Assembly (NCBI GenBank): GCA_030407085.1
Contig: CM059585.1
Span: 100,286,501 to 100,350,500, forward strand
DNA length: 64,000 nucleotides
Direction: 5' to 3'
DNA from: Trichopria drosophilae
Taxonomy: Eukaryota; Arthropoda; Insecta; Hymenoptera; Diapriidae
Under the pieces are notes generated by a model. That model did no database searches. It was not told the DNA's origin and worked only from the letters and a program-made list of their open reading frames with translations. The translations under genes and the position numbers were made by a program. Of this stretch, positions 25,801 through 37,532 are shown piece after piece; position 1 is the stretch's first letter, and each line of letters begins with the position of its first letter.

Positions 25801-27037
25801 GATACGCTCCGGTAGCAAAGGATCTTGCGTCTCGCGACGTAGTTTCTAGGTCGATGACCATAGAAATTCGCGAAGGCAGAGGAGTCGGTCCCGACAAAGA
25901 TCACATTTACCTCCAACTGCATCATTTACCACCGCAACAGTTGGCTGCGAGATTGCCAGGAATTTCTGAAACTGCTATGATCTTCGCGGGCGTTGACGTA
26001 ACTCGCGAACCGATCCCAGTTTTGCCAACAGTACATTACAATATGGGTAAATAAAGTGTTTTTAAATTTCCGTAACGATAGTAATAAAATGTTTTCTGCA
26101 GGTGGCGTACCAACAAATTACAAAGGACAAGTTGTAACGACCAAAAATGACAAGGACGTAGTTGTGCCTGGTCTTTACGCGTGTGGTGAATCTGCCTGTG
26201 CGTCGGTTCACGGTGCCAATCGATTGGGTGCGAATTCTCTTCTCGATCTTGTCGTATTCGGAAGGGCTTGTGCGAAAACAATCGCATCGGAGAACAAACC
26301 AGGAGAAAAGATTGGACCACTCGGAGCTGTAAGTAATGCATAAATTAAAAGAAATGTTTTTTGTAAATAAGTTTAATGTTTCGCAGAATGCCGGAGAAGA
26401 ATCAGTAGCGAATCTCGACAAAATTCGAAATGCTAACGGATCGATCCCCACTGCAGATCTAAGACTGAATATGCAAAAAACAATGCAGACGCACGCCGCA
26501 GTGTTTAGGGAAGCTCAAACTCTTCAAGAAGGTAATCTAGAAAATTGAATATTTAACGATAGCAAATTAATCGTTACTTTATCGTAGGCTGTGAAAAAAT
26601 GTCGGGGATCTACAAGAAGCTGGACGAAGTTAAAGTATCCGATAGATCTTTAATATGGAATTCAGATCTGATCGAAACGTTAGAGCTGCAGAATTTGATG
26701 ATCAATGCGATGCAGACGATTGTTGGCGCCGAAAATAGGAAAGAGAGTCGCGGTGCTCATGCGAGAGAAGACTTTAAAGACAGGATCGACGAGTTCGATT
26801 ACAGTAAACCACTCGCTGGACAAACTCCGAAACCAATCGAACAACACTGGAGGAAACACACTTTAACTAAAGTCAACATTCAGAACGGAGACGTAAGTTT
26901 CTTTTAACGTTAAAAAAATTTGTTTCGTTACTAATTTTTTGTTGTTGCAGGTGTCAATCGAATATAGACCAGTCATAGATAATACTTTGAATAAGGAGGA
27001 ATGCGCAACAGTGCCACCAGCGATCCGTTCATATTAG
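13837..27037 (+). CDS. SDHA: Succinate dehydrogenase flavoprotein subunit, mitochondrial (7 exons; N-terminal exon not found)
   Basis: Catalytic flavoprotein of respiratory complex II; it oxidises succinate to fumarate in the TCA cycle and passes electrons through FAD to the iron-sulfur subunit at the inner mitochondrial membrane. Exons: 13837-14263, 20020-20418, 25711-26046, 26102-26328, 26387-26531, 26588-26892, 26951-27037 (TAG). All junctions are GT-AG and phases agree, giving 641 residues without an internal stop. Seen: dinucleotide-binding motif VVVGAGGAG (about residues 42-50), the FAD-linking [10 protein letters not shown] (His76), EGSRGEGG (286-293), [10 protein letters not shown] (424-433), and the usual C-terminal end in IRSY. 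The family is about 660 residues, so roughly 20 N-terminal residues (targeting peptide and start) lie in an upstream exon I could not locate; the first exon here opens at an AG acceptor in phase 0. Introns 14264-20019 and 20419-25710 are swollen by palindromic elements; the other introns are 55-58 bases. Confidence 0.96.
14346..19384 (-). CDS. HMG-box protein, protamine-like (MST-HMG type), nested in SDHA intron
   Basis: Four exons on the opposite strand inside the large SDHA intron: 19384-19287 (ATG), 15039-14916, 14823-14506, 14444-14346 (TAA). Every junction is GT-AG and phases fit (2, 0, 0), giving 212 residues. Residues 1-60 are hydrophilic and Ser/Lys-rich. Residues about 62-109 read as an HMG box: [10 protein letters not shown], a conserved W at 93, [16 protein letters not shown]. 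The box is split by the 92-base intron. Residues about 125-180 are Lys/Arg/Ser/Ala-rich, and the last 32 residues are acidic and Ser/Thr/Pro-rich. HMG boxes bend DNA, and short boxes of this kind occur in insect sperm nuclear basic proteins, so a chromatin-compaction role is inferred. A general HMGB-like protein is the alternative. Its 4.2 kb first intron holds a large inverted repeat. The intact frame across four exons argues against a pseudogene. Confidence 0.8.
16318..16728 (+). repeat. Direct repeat unit, first copy
   Basis: Starts GCTGAATAGTGAAAATG and runs with only a few differences to CCAGAACC. It is directly repeated at 17568-17980 and is partly the inverse of 15905-16090, so it is an extra copy of the right-arm segment lying in the loop of the large inverted repeat. 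Confidence 0.7.
17568..17980 (+). repeat. Direct repeat unit, second copy
   Basis: Begins GCTGAATAGTGAAAATG and matches 16318-16728 closely; its distal part continues into the right arm of the 15131-18751 inverted repeat. The 1.25 kb spacing suggests an internal duplication. Confidence 0.7.
19385..19570 (-). promoter_or_regulatory. Probable 5' flank of the nested HMG-box gene
   Basis: Immediately upstream of the ATG at 19384, this stretch is visibly richer in G and C and CpG than its surroundings (for example CTTCCGGTTAATTCGACTCC). It is placed where the leader and promoter of the nested gene should be. No TATA motif was seen. Confidence 0.35.
19687..19980. mobile_element. TA-flanked MITE, CAGTAGTCC family, degenerate copy B
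   Basis: The left end CAGTAGTTCTTCTCTTATT after a TA (19685-19686) is clear. The right end (AATAAGAGAAG near 19965) is decayed. The interior includes CGCCATCTTGCCTGTCTGGA, as in copies C and D. Confidence 0.55.
20902..25304. mobile_element. 4.4-kb palindromic hAT-like element in SDHA intron
   Basis: Target duplication GTATTCAC on both sides (20894-20901, 25305-25312). Ends TAGGGTGGTCCAC and GTGGACCACCTTA. Arms of about 930 bases (20902-21836 and 24375-25304) pair almost perfectly, including the AAAATGGCGG module. The middle carries a further inverted module near 22500-22610, a unique stretch, and a nested TTAA-flanked foldback at 23179-23853. Small open frames in the arms mirror each other and look like by-products. 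No transposase. The ends and 8-bp duplication fit hAT. Confidence 0.85.
23179..23853. mobile_element. Nested TTAA-flanked foldback, GGGGAGGG ends
   Basis: TTAA at 23175-23178 and 23854-23857. Ends GGGGAGGGTATACCCGAAAA and its inverse; arms of about 100 bases pair well (AGTCAGCTATATGAAATACT and inverse), and weaker pairing runs inward. The ends differ from the CCC-starting TTAA family, so this is a separate family. A decayed relative may surround the element at 54677. Confidence 0.7.
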
Positions 27038-27554
27038 ACTAATTAACGAAACTCGCTTAGTCTTGATTTTTTTTAAGTATTTCACCAGTTACGTTAAGGG
27101 CGTAACGACCTTGACCGGCATTGACACGTTAGTCAATAAAGGACCGTACTTAATTTTTCTTAGACAAGTGCGGCTTTTTACTTAAAAAGTTTTGAAAAGA
27201 TCATTATTTAAGTTCACTTTGTACATACCGAGTGCTTTTCACGGCGAAGAGATTTTTGCTGTCGAACGAGTATTAGATGACAGAAACTTTTTACCAGTAT
27301 TTCGACGAGGTGCCGAAACGAGAAAAGAGGACACGTCGAAGCAACGAGGCTGTTAATCATTTGTCGTCATTGTATCGAACAAATTTAAGGCAACATTTTA
27401 AAACTGCCTGAATACGACTTTACGAGAAGTAAAGAAGTTGCGGAACAATGTTTGTACTCTGCAACGGGGAGACTTTAATCTCACGCTGCTACACAAAGCG
27501 AATGTGTATATACGATCGAAGAGGTTATCAATAAAAAGTGATTGTGCACTAAAT
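27038..27554 (+). other. SDHA 3' UTR and polyadenylation signal
   Basis: Noncoding stretch after the SDHA stop codon. An AATAAA hexamer at 27530-27535 is the first good polyadenylation signal and lies about 20 bases before the 30-bp minisatellite begins, so transcripts probably end at or inside the first repeat units. Confidence 0.55.
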
Positions 27555-29062
27555 ATTGTGTTTAATTTTCATTTTAACCTACAAATTGTGTTTGATCTTC
27601 ATTCTAACCTACAAATTGTGTTTAATCTTCATTTTAACTTAAAAATTGTATTTAATCTTCATTTTAACCTGCAAATTGTCTTAACCTAAAAATCATCATT
27701 TTAACCTGATAATTGTGTTTAATCTTCATTTTAACCTACAAATTGTGTTTAATTTTCATTTTCACCTACAAATTGTGCGAAATTTTCATTTTAACCTACA
27801 AATTGTGCGAAATTTTCATTTTAACCTACAAATTGTGCGAAATTTTCATTTTAACCTACAAATTGTGTTTAATCTTCGTTCTAACCTACAAATTGTGTTT
27901 AATCTTCGTTCTAACCTACAGATTGTGTTTAATCTTCATTCTAACCTACAAATTGTTCAATTTTCATTTTAACCTACAAATTGTGTTTAATCTTCATTCT
28001 AACCCACAAATTGTGTTTAATTTTTATTTTAACCTACAAATTGTGCGAAATTTTCATTTTAACCTACAAATTGTGTTTAATCTTCGTTCTAACCTACAAA
28101 TTGTGTTTAATCTTCGTTCTAACCTACAGATTGTGTTTAATCTTCATTCTAACCTACAAATTGTGTTTAATCTTCATTTTAACCTACAAATTGTTTAATT
28201 TTCATTTTAACCTAAAAATTGTGTTTAACTTTCATTTTAACCTAAAAATTGTGTTTAATTTTCATTTTAACCTACAAATTGTGCGAAATTTTCATTTTAA
28301 CTTACAAATTGTGCGAAATTTTCATTCTAACCTACAAATTATGTTTAATCTTCATTCTAACCTACAAATTGTTCCATTTTCATTTTAACCTAAAAATTGT
28401 GTTTAATTTTCATTTTAACCTACAAATTGTGCGAAATTTTCATGTTAACCTACAAATTGTGCGAAATTATCATTTTAACCTACATATTGGGTTTAATCTT
28501 CATTCTAACCTACAAATTGGGTTTAATCTTCACTCTAACCTACAAATTGTGTTTAATCTTCGTTCTAACCTACAAATTGTTTAATTTTCATTGTATCCTA
28601 AAAATTGTGTTTAACTTTCATTTTAACATACAAATTGTGCGAAATTTTCATTTTAACCTACAAATTGTGCGAAATTTTCATTCTAACCTACAAATTGGGT
28701 TTAATCTTCATTCTAATCTACAAATTATGTTTAATCTTCACTCTAACCTACAAATTGTGTTTAATCTTCGTTCTAATCTACAAATTGTTCCATTTTCATT
28801 TTAACCTAAAAATTGTGTTTAATTTTCATTTTAACCTACAAATTGTGTTTAATTTTCATTTTCACCTACAAATTGTGCGAAATTGTCATTTTAACCTACA
28901 AATAGTGCGAAATTTTCATTTTAACCTACATATTGTGTTTAATCTTCATTCTAACCTACAGATTGTGTTTAATCTTCATTATAACCTACAGATTGTGTTT
29001 AATCTTCATTATAACCTACAAATTGTTCAATCTTCATTTTAACCTAAAAATTGTGTGAAATG
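27555..29062 (+). repeat. 30-bp minisatellite, about 50 units
   Basis: The unit reads roughly TTTAATTTTCATTTTAACC then TACAAATTGTG. Variants differ at TTTAAT versus GCGAAA, and TCTTCG versus TTTTCA. Shorter units with TTGTTCAA, TTGTTTAA or TTGTTCCA mark block borders near 27955, 28190, 28370, 28579, 28787 and 29030, so a higher-order repeat of about 180-245 bases exists. Because the unit is a multiple of three, long open frames appear, but they are not genes. It lies between the convergent 3' ends of SDHA and pinocchio. Confidence 0.9.
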
Positions 29063-30092
29063 ATCAGTACAAAAGGTTTACTATTGACAAGTTATCGTTT
29101 ATTAAGCCCAGTTTCAACAATTGACTTTTGTAAACAAAAATTCTACACATTTCCGAACCAGTTCGCATTTGTTCTGTTGACGATAATTCGCAAATCATTT
29201 TAGATAATAAAAAAGGATTGTGTTTTTGTTATTATACATTATTTCTGTAATGATGTACATAATTTCATTTGGATTTTTAACAGACCGCCTGGGATTTGCG
29301 ATGCTTTTCGTCGAAATACTATTTTTTTGTACACTCTTCGGATACGTAGAGGAATTTTTATACGACACTTTTCCTCGCGATTAGGCAGGGAGTCCAAAGT
29401 CGAAACATCAGCTTACTCGCCGAATTAACCTAATATTCACATAACGTAGAAACCGGGTTCGCCATCGAGCTCGCTCCGCAAGCTCCGGCTAGATGGTAAG
29501 CGGAGCTACGAAGCCCCCAGTCCAGTGGCGAACGTTAATGAAACGAACGAGTAAAATATAAAAAAAACGCAAAGACGAAACGTGAAAAACGCAGAGGCGG
29601 TCGAGTCGAGTCTCTCCGTTCGAAAGGTGTAAATTTCACTAAGTCACAGAACTCGAGTCGCAGCACCAAAACACTTTCGAACGTGGGAGTTTACTATACA
29701 CAACAGAGAGGAACCACTGCCCTACGAATAAATTACAAATTAATAGCGGTGCGTTCCCGTACTGCGAGATGATCACTCAGCAACTGGACGTACTATACCC
29801 GGAACACCTCTCCAAACAATTTCGAGGGTAGGATAATAGCCGAACTTTCAAAATCTGCTTAAGTGTATAGTAAAACGTCATCCGTGCTGTTTCTCTCTTC
29901 GTGACGCTTGGCTGGACTTAAAATTAAACGTGGGTAAGGTACTCTTGCACTGTCGATTACTTCCTCAGGAATAATCCACATTCATTCATCCTGATTTGCA
30001 CTGATGGGATGGCGGTGATGAAGCGATGCTATAAATGGCTGGCGATGGTATTAAGTCTTATGCACGTTTGCGGCGGTACCCAAAGGTTCCGT
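29063..30092 (-). other. Pinocchio 3' UTR / intergenic
   Basis: After the pinocchio stop (30093) no further coding sequence is seen. The minus strand has AATAAA at 29103-29098. A patch at 29440-29640 is richer in CpG (CGAGCTCGCTCCGCAAGCTC) and is unexplained. Small open frames on the + strand near 30009-30350 are shadows of the pinocchio exons. Confidence 0.45.
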
Positions 30093-33000
30093 TCACGATG
30101 TCGCCCGCAATTTCTCAAGAGCAGGCACCAGGGATTCCTCGAGAGATGGACCACAGCTCAGGCCGCATTCCCCGACCCATCTTGCCTTACCACTGGCGTG
30201 CGACTAAACAGAAAAGAGGTCAAAATTAGTCGACTGCATGTTAACATTGATTTCGTGTGGTTAACTTTAAAACTTACCATCGTAAGATCACGCTTCCAGG
30301 CAGTATGGCACCGTCCATCGCAGAGTGGGCACGGTCTTTTTAAAGAGTAGCCGCCGCATTCGCTACAGTCAAGCGATACGTGCTCCTCGCTCCATGAGAC
30401 TCCACAACTGTAACATAAAAGAACATTTCTAATTAATTCAATTGTTTATCTACTTTCCAATTCTACAATCGTTCAGGTTTGAATATTGGCGTACTAATGA
30501 AGCTTATGCTCGCAAGATTTTGGTTTCAATTTTTTTTCTGTAGTTAGTAACCGATTTTTTTGGTCTAATTTCAATTTTAACTGCATTTATTTTTATTAAA
30601 TGATAATATGCAACATGATCACTGGAAAAGATGTCTAAAATACTCTAAAAACGGATAAAAGTACAGTACTCCTTCCCTTATTCTAATATTTCCCCTCACG
30701 CATTCTCCCCACTGACGTGTGTTGACGTGTGGATTTTCTAAATACAAATAACGGCGCATGCGCAATAAAAGAAATAGAGACATAAGGGAGACTACAAATC
30801 TAAGTAGTGGGAGAGAGGGGAACATTAGAATAAGGGAAGAAGACCGCCATCTTGCCTGACTGGACAAATTAGAATAAGGGAAGGACTACTGTACATTGCA
30901 TAAAACAAGCGTATGCAACTAGAAATGTACATGTATGTTTTTTCAGATCTACATGTAGATTTCTAGTTAATTATCGTCAAATGAAAATTTACCGCAATTT
31001 GTTAAACAACTACACTGTAAAAAAATTCAGTGTAAATTACCAATAGGTACAGTAGTCCTTCCCTTATTCTAATTTGTCCAGTCAAGCAAGGTGGTGGCTT
31101 TCTTCCCTTATTCTAATTTTCCTCTCTCTCCCACTACTTAGATTTGTAGTCTCACTTTTGCACTGATATATATACTTGTCTCTTTTTCTTTTATTGCGTA
31201 TGCGCCGTTATTTGTATTTAGAAAATCCCACGTCAGTGGGGAGAACGCGTGAGGGGAAATATTAGAATAGGAGAAGAGAAAAAATTAGAATAAGGGAAGG
31301 AGTACTGTACGTAAATATTACATACAGTGGCCCTACCCTTATTTTAACTTTTCGAGAAAGTTAAAATAAAGCACGCAGTTAAAATAATAGGAGTTAAAAT
31401 AAGGGGAGGGTCACTGTAATTAGTATTATACTCTGAGAGTAGAAAAGTTACTAGACAGTACATAGTTCACCGAAAGTGTAAGTACTCGACCGCAATGTAA
31501 TTTTCAGCCAACTTCGAAGGAAAGGTTAACATTTACAATCGGTGCAGTAAAATTACAAAAATTAGATTAAAATCACAATTATCGCAGTAAAATCGCCATT
31601 TCCGATGTAAAATTACATTCAGATTTTGCTCTTGCATTTGAAGGTTAAGTAGTCTGTAAATATATTTTTTGTAGTGTTTTTAATGTATTATTTATTCATC
31701 TTTGTGTTACTTTCAAACGGTTTCAGAATACAAAAATAAATAATTTTTGGAGAAATGCATTTAATTTATTAAATTATAAAAAGAAATAAACATTTATAAA
31801 ATAGACATCACAGTAATTATTTGTTACATAAAAGTTATAGAAATGTTTATAAACTTTATGCGTTAATCACATCACTTATTTTAAAATTTTGAAGTTTTCT
31901 AAAAAAAGAATATACTTTTTACTCGATATGCCTACACTTTGTGAGTTCATGAACGTTTTCTGCGACAAATATTACTGTGGAAGATTGTAGTTTTACAATA
32001 CTGGTTGTGATTTTTAGTCGAATAGTAATATTGAGAGAAATAAAATTACTGCTCTCGGAGTGGGTAATTAAAATTACCTACTACATTTATCGTAGTAAAA
32101 TACTCAACAGAATTGTAATTTTACCACTCTCAGAGATGCGATTTTATCACTTGAGGTGTAATAGTGCGGTGTAATTTTACAATTTTCCCAGTGATTTTAC
32201 ACTGGCTTTTTTTACAGTGTAGCAAACAACGAATGAAGAGTACTGATTGTAAACTTTACCAAAAAATGTAAGTATGGTAGAATCTTATAAAAAGATTTTA
32301 AATAAATTTAAAAAAAAAAACCCAAATTTTTATAAATTCCGCGGGAAACTATTTTCTAACCTAAAAGTTGGAGATGGCGCTAGTATGGATATTAATATGG
32401 CTGAACACAAAACAATTGCAAATTTCTTCAGAGAGTTAAAAAAATGCTGTTTGTATATTTATATGGTTCATTGTATTTTAAACTATTCCGGGAATATTAC
32501 CGATTCCTTACTTTAAAAGTGAGATAATAATCGCAGGATGTAAAAATAAAGGTAGATTATTTCAAGAACGCTCGGGGTCCTAAATGCGATATTGGGTATC
32601 CAAAATAAGAAAGTTTAGTTTATTTGGGAATACTTACGTAAAGCAAGAGTTTAGTTGAGCTCGGAGCTCCTCAATCGTGAGAATAGTATCTTGATACTGA
32701 GGATGCGAACCTTGAAGGTTATCCTCTTCCACGCTGCTGCCGCATAAACTATGGCATGACAGCGAAATGTTGCTTCTGAAACAAAGGATAAGTTTTTCTT
32801 ATTAATTATGAATATTTACGAAAATTATTTCTACGTCTAAGAATTACTTCATGAAATTGTATTTGTCAAGTTATTTATTATCAGATGAAATCTTCAATGT
32901 GAAATAAAAATATTCTGATAAATGTTTTTAACTTTTTGCAGAAAAGCGTCAAATCGATTTTCACGATAACCATCGTCAGGAAAAACGACGTTTCATATAA

Positions 33001-36000
33001 TTTAAAGATCTGCTCGATATCGGCGTCAATTTAACGAGCACGTGGGAACTAGTAGCCGATACTATGACGCGCAGCTTCCGTTTACGTAATATGCATTATT
33101 GCGGCAAAAATCCATTATTATACGAAAGACAGATAACAGGAGATTACTCGTTGTTAGTTAGGCGTTGATGGAAAATTAACGCTCAAAGAATAATTGGGAA
33201 AATCGAACAATCCAGTGAAAAATCACTGCGCAATTGGATTAAGCGACTCTGGTTTCAACCATCCGAATACCAGAAATTATCTCATCCAATTACGGCTTTT
33301 TTCGTGTGCTTCGAAAGGCAAAAATTGTTATAATGCAAACAAAATCGCATAATTGTTGTATGCAATTCTGAATACAAAAGGACGCTCTAATATTAACAAA
33401 GAATACCAAATCAATTTCCTTTTTTTACAACCGTCGTTAAACAAAATCTAAATAGTATTATGTTACTAGAGGCTAAAGGCATAAATATATTTAGAATACT
33501 TATTACCGTAATAATTGCTAATCATATTTTGTAATTAAAAATAATTGTGTTAATTACAATAATTTCAAATATTAATTTTGCTAAGGTTATTTTTAGACTG
33601 GAGTATCAAACTAATACAGCAGGTAATTCATATAATATTAAATGTATAAAACTAACTTTTTATTAATAACAAAAATCTTGTTTCAGAAGGACGTAGGAAT
33701 GCCTACAAAACATGGATGTAAAATTAATATTCTCTTTCTCATATTGAATAAATGAAATACAATTATAAATATCTTGTCGAAAACAGAAGTTTAATGTTTA
33801 GAATAGAATCCAAAACGTACAAGAAAAATGGCCCAGACAGCCATTTATCTTCAGTAATTAAAAAATGCCAAAATTTTTGCGAGTGCCTTGAACTTGAATA
33901 CGATTACGTATAAGCATTATGCAAATCGTCGAAACAGCACGCAACGGGCTCGTGTATCGAAACCTACCGCGAGATCTGGACACGTGGCGTCCGCATATTC
34001 ATGAAAAGACCCTAGAGCGACCGCATGATTTTCCGCGTTTCATGCCGGCAATTTATATCAAGAATTAAAACAAAAAAATGTACACATACATAAAAAAGTA
34101 CATGGAAAATACCCGTACTCGCGATAAATGCTGCGTCATTTGTTGGTTAAAAAAGTATTTATGCAAAATTATTTGTACTTCATCGAAAATCCGTAATGCG
34201 AAAAATTAGTAAATCAAGGCTAATTAGCGGATCAAGGATAATTACAAAACTATGTTTACTAGAACGGTTTAACCAAATTTGGTTAACATTAATTTTTACA
34301 AAAGTTTGAAGTTTTGACAAACTTTGTAAAATCCAATAGAAAAATAAATCATTTTGAAGAAAAAAAAAACAACGTTAAGTTTACATTTCGATTGTATTGT
34401 TTGGAACCAGAGTGATTTTTCGTATGCAAATCATCACGAAAAGAGAATTTCGCAATTTTTTTAGCGCTCTTGAACCTGCGAGCCCCTGTTGCGACGTTAC
34501 GTCGTCGTTACGTTACGTAACAATCTCGAGCACCAATCGAATATTTATAATGCTTGGAAATGGATTTCGATCCGAATGAAAAATTCAACGGCAGGCCATT
34601 TTTGTAACTAAAAGTACCCAACGACATAGTCTTGTCTTTTTTTACTTTGGAATTAGTGTAGACCGGTAATAACAATTGTTACTTATAGTGGGAATAGATC
34701 GTTATTCTAATTTTATCATTGCTATTATAACTTTTTAGGTGTGATTCACACTTTTATTTATATGGCAATGCTATACGAAAATGACGTCTCGTCGTATCGG
34801 ATAGTCACTATATATTAATTTGAATGTTCAAAATAGATAGTATTCTTCAAAATAGAAAAAAGTTTGCAGACACGAGTGGTAAAAGGTTAAAAGCATTTTT
34901 TTACTTCCAGTTACTATTCGTTCTTTGAAACAATCACAATTGAATAATTATTCATAACTTCGATTCACAGAAATCATTCGGTAAAACGTGTGATCCTTTA
35001 CGAACGGAAAATTTAATTCGTACACGTGAAAAAGTCCTGAAACTGCCAAACGAATACGTCGATAAAAAATTCGAAAATTAATTCAGTACACAGAAAAAAA
35101 AGCAACGGAAGCGGTCTTGAACCCAAAGTCAATGTAAACACATTATTCACCCGTATAAATTATTTTAGAATTACGGACAACTGCTTTATTAATTTTTATG
35201 AAGCGCAATTATTATATTTCATGTAAGTCGTTAAATTATATTTTTTGGTAATGCTTAAAATGTCAAAGGACACAAAATAGTTACCTATAATGGAAAACAA
35301 TTTTTGATATTGTCATTTGGTTTTTGTATTCAATGAATGATTTGCAAATTTCATCGGCATTCGTTTGCGCGTTCAGGATGGTTTAACAAAGGAAAGTTTT
35401 TTGGAGTAATGGAACCATGCTTTAAACAAGTGAAATCGACATTCATATTGTAAGCAAGTTGAAGTCTCGTTCTCTCTAAAGTTTCACTCCTAGAAATTTA
35501 GAGAGTCGATACAGTGTTTTTGGCAACAGTTTGCATCTCGATTGCAGTCAAAGACGTTTTATTGCTCGATGTAGATGAAACTTCGGCTTATTCTTTATAC
35601 ATTTTCGAAAATTAAATAAATTTTAATTGCGTAATTTGAAAATAATGGTCACCGTGAAGCTTTCACAGAACCGTCATGCGTCATTGCGAATCTAGGCTCG
35701 TTCTGCGCCTTTGAATCAAGCGTGAATCGTCCATAGATTACGTGATATATAGATAGAAGACCGTTAGGTATGCTAGTTAATTATTGATTAATAGAACAAA
35801 AATAAAAATACACGCATAAAAATAACGAAATAATTACAATAATTTCTAAAGGCAAGTAAGTAAAACTTAAGTAACAACGGGAAACAGTGAAAGTAACTAA
35901 TAAAATAACAATTACGAGACAAATACATTTCCATCGCTATTTGCTTTATTTTTAAATAAGACTAAAACTCACAAAATTATTACTATAAAGTTCTAATATA

Positions 36001-37512
36001 ATTTTAGAATAAGTTTGATGATACTCGATAATTCTTTATATTTATTTATCCTCATTAATTTCAATATACTTTTTCTTTGTATATTTGTTTACCTCCGAGA
36101 TATTTCAGAAATTATGATAAGTTTTTATTACTTTAAATGAAGGTACGAACCAAATTATTTAACACCTCGTTAGGCTCGAGATTGTATTTAAAATGATATT
36201 CATAATTGGAGTTATGAAGCCCAGAGCCGCGGACGACCTCTTTATCGCAAGCGAATTATTTCAATTCTTGAATCACTCATCAATTTATTTTCTAAACATA
36301 ATGCCTTGTTTAATTTACACATTGGATAAAACTTTTCCGTGTGTATTTTACGTAATAATTTTATAAAGCTTTACAAAAATACGTTTTATTCAACGATATT
36401 TTAAATAAATAATAATTAAAAAAATTAACTAATCAGAGAACTTCTTTAAAAAATGTTTGCTTAAACATTCGCTGAAATGTAAAATTTATCGCAAACGAGA
36501 AAAATCAATGAATTCATAAAAAATAGAAGATTATATTTTCTAAAAAATATATTTTCTATCTTTAAAAATTGAAGCATTACTAATTTAAAACGTCGGTATA
36601 TTTTGATAAGATAATTATTGTTACTATCAGAAAATGAGACCGAACACAAAAATAATGGAAAGGAAATGATAACAATCGTCTGCTTCCCATTAAATAATAG
36701 CCATAATGGCTTTCCTAAACTTAACTGATAAAAGCATATACGTCGACTAAAACAGTCAAAATACACACTAATTTACATAACACGACTGTCAGTTATTGTC
36801 TTGTTTTTGGTCATCGGTATGCACTTAATATATCGGTCAAAAACTTCCAGAAAATCTGTGACTTTCGATTTTATCGGTAAAGGATGTTTTGTTGTTATTT
36901 ACAATGTGTGGATTGTATCCGGTTCATCAATTACGTAGATTTTATTCCGTCACATCATTTTTTAAAAACTTGATTAGTAACACATAAGTTTAACATTTTT
37001 TAAACTAATTTTTTTCTCGAAATCATCGCGTATCTTAAAATTTAATAAAAATAGCATTGGGGAATGTAAATCAAGAAATTATTTATCATTTTTAGTTTTG
37101 TCAGTTTAGTTTATATTAAAAAATAAAACAATACAAAAGCAGAAATGCTTTTATTAAAAACAATAAATTTTCTTATCAACCAAAAGCAAATAAGAAATAT
37201 TTAAAAAAAATTAAATAATATAAAAATTGATATGGTTTTATTACAAAAAATTAGTTTTAGCTTTCAAAATGTTATTAATTCCGTTTTTAGTTTTGTTAAT
37301 TTATATTAAATTCTTGAAAATTGAACAAATAGAAATGTTTATAGATAAAACAAACGGCTGGTTTACTCTAAACACTTTTTATGTTTAACGTCACTAAAAA
37401 AATTGTAATTAAATTTAAAAACCCTTAATTACTTATTAAATTTAAAAAATATTTAGACTTACCCATGGCGAGAAAGGTTTTCGTTGGTGGTTTGTACGGA
37501 TGTAACGGACAT
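30093..37512 (-). CDS. pino: Pinocchio-like small cysteine-rich protein (4 coding exons)
   Basis: Coding exons 37512-37463 (ATG), 32775-32638, 30407-30278, 30203-30093 (TGA), all GT-AG with matching phases, give 142 residues. The N-terminus (1-50) is Ser/Thr-rich. The core has CxxC pairs at about C61/C64, C77/C80 and C89/C92 plus C96, in the context [19 protein letters not shown], followed by a Trp-Lys-Arg-Asp turn and [14 protein letters not shown] recognise this core as the insect pinocchio family, linked in Drosophila to olfactory behaviour; the biochemical role is not established, and the cysteine pattern suggests metal binding (inference). The first coding exon starts at an acceptor (exon begins 37532), so a noncoding 5' exon lies further up, possibly at 48976-49234. 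The gene converges with SDHA; a candidate AATAAA on this strand is at 29103-29098. Confidence 0.87.
30664..30891 (-). mobile_element. TA-flanked MITE, CAGTAGTCC family, copy C
   Basis: Flanked by TA (30662-30663 and 30892-30893). Ends CAGTACTCCTTCCCTTATTC and its inverse with ACTACTG. The interior matches copy D in the opposite orientation, including the CGCATGCGCAATAAAAG and GTAGTGGGAGAGAGGGGAA stretches. Lies in a pinocchio intron. Confidence 0.85.
31050..31307 (+). mobile_element. TA-flanked MITE, CAGTAGTCC family, copy D
   Basis: TA at 31048-31049 and 31308-31309; ends CAGTAGTCCTTCCCTTATTC and inverse GGAGTACTG. It is an inverted copy of element C, 158 bases away, with modest divergence in the middle. 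Inserted inside the CACTGTAAA element. Confidence 0.85.
31325..31416. mobile_element. 92-bp TA-flanked MITE, copy E
   Basis: Ends CAGTGGCCCTACCCTTATTT and inverse GGGAGGGTCACTG; TA at 31323-31324 and 31417-31418. A short hairpin related at its ends to the CAGTAGTCC family. Confidence 0.75.
32776..37462 (-). other. Large pinocchio intron, no recognised content
   Basis: About 4.7 kb between the first two coding exons. I see no open frame of note, no palindromic element and no RNA gene. Patches near 33010-33130, 33930-34050 and 35640-35760 are less AT-rich and could be conserved regulatory DNA, but the sequence alone does not show that. Confidence 0.45.
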
Positions 37513-37532
37513 CTTGGAGTGTCGATTGGTGG

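Larger units (their letters stand above)
31013..32219. mobile_element. TA-flanked element with CACTGTAAAAAAA ends, carrying two MITEs
   Basis: Left CACTGTAAAAAAATTCAGTG (31013) and right CACTGGCTTTTTTTACAGTG (ends 32219) are inverted, with TA outside both (31011-31012, 32220-32221). The interior has many GTAAAATTACA words like those in 15480-15860 and 18050-18400. MITEs D (31050-31307) and E (31325-31416) are inserted near the left end. Confidence 0.6.

Noticed and set aside
27438..29042. Overlapping 80-160 residue Phe/Asn/Leu-repeat proteins
   Set aside because: By-products of a 30-bp minisatellite whose length is a multiple of three; two frames are open at once.
27555..29062. CRISPR-like array
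   Set aside because: Units are contiguous without unique spacers, and the genome is eukaryotic.
30009..30350. 113-residue + strand frame
   Set aside because: Antisense shadow of the two last pinocchio exons, which have matched splice phases on the minus strand.
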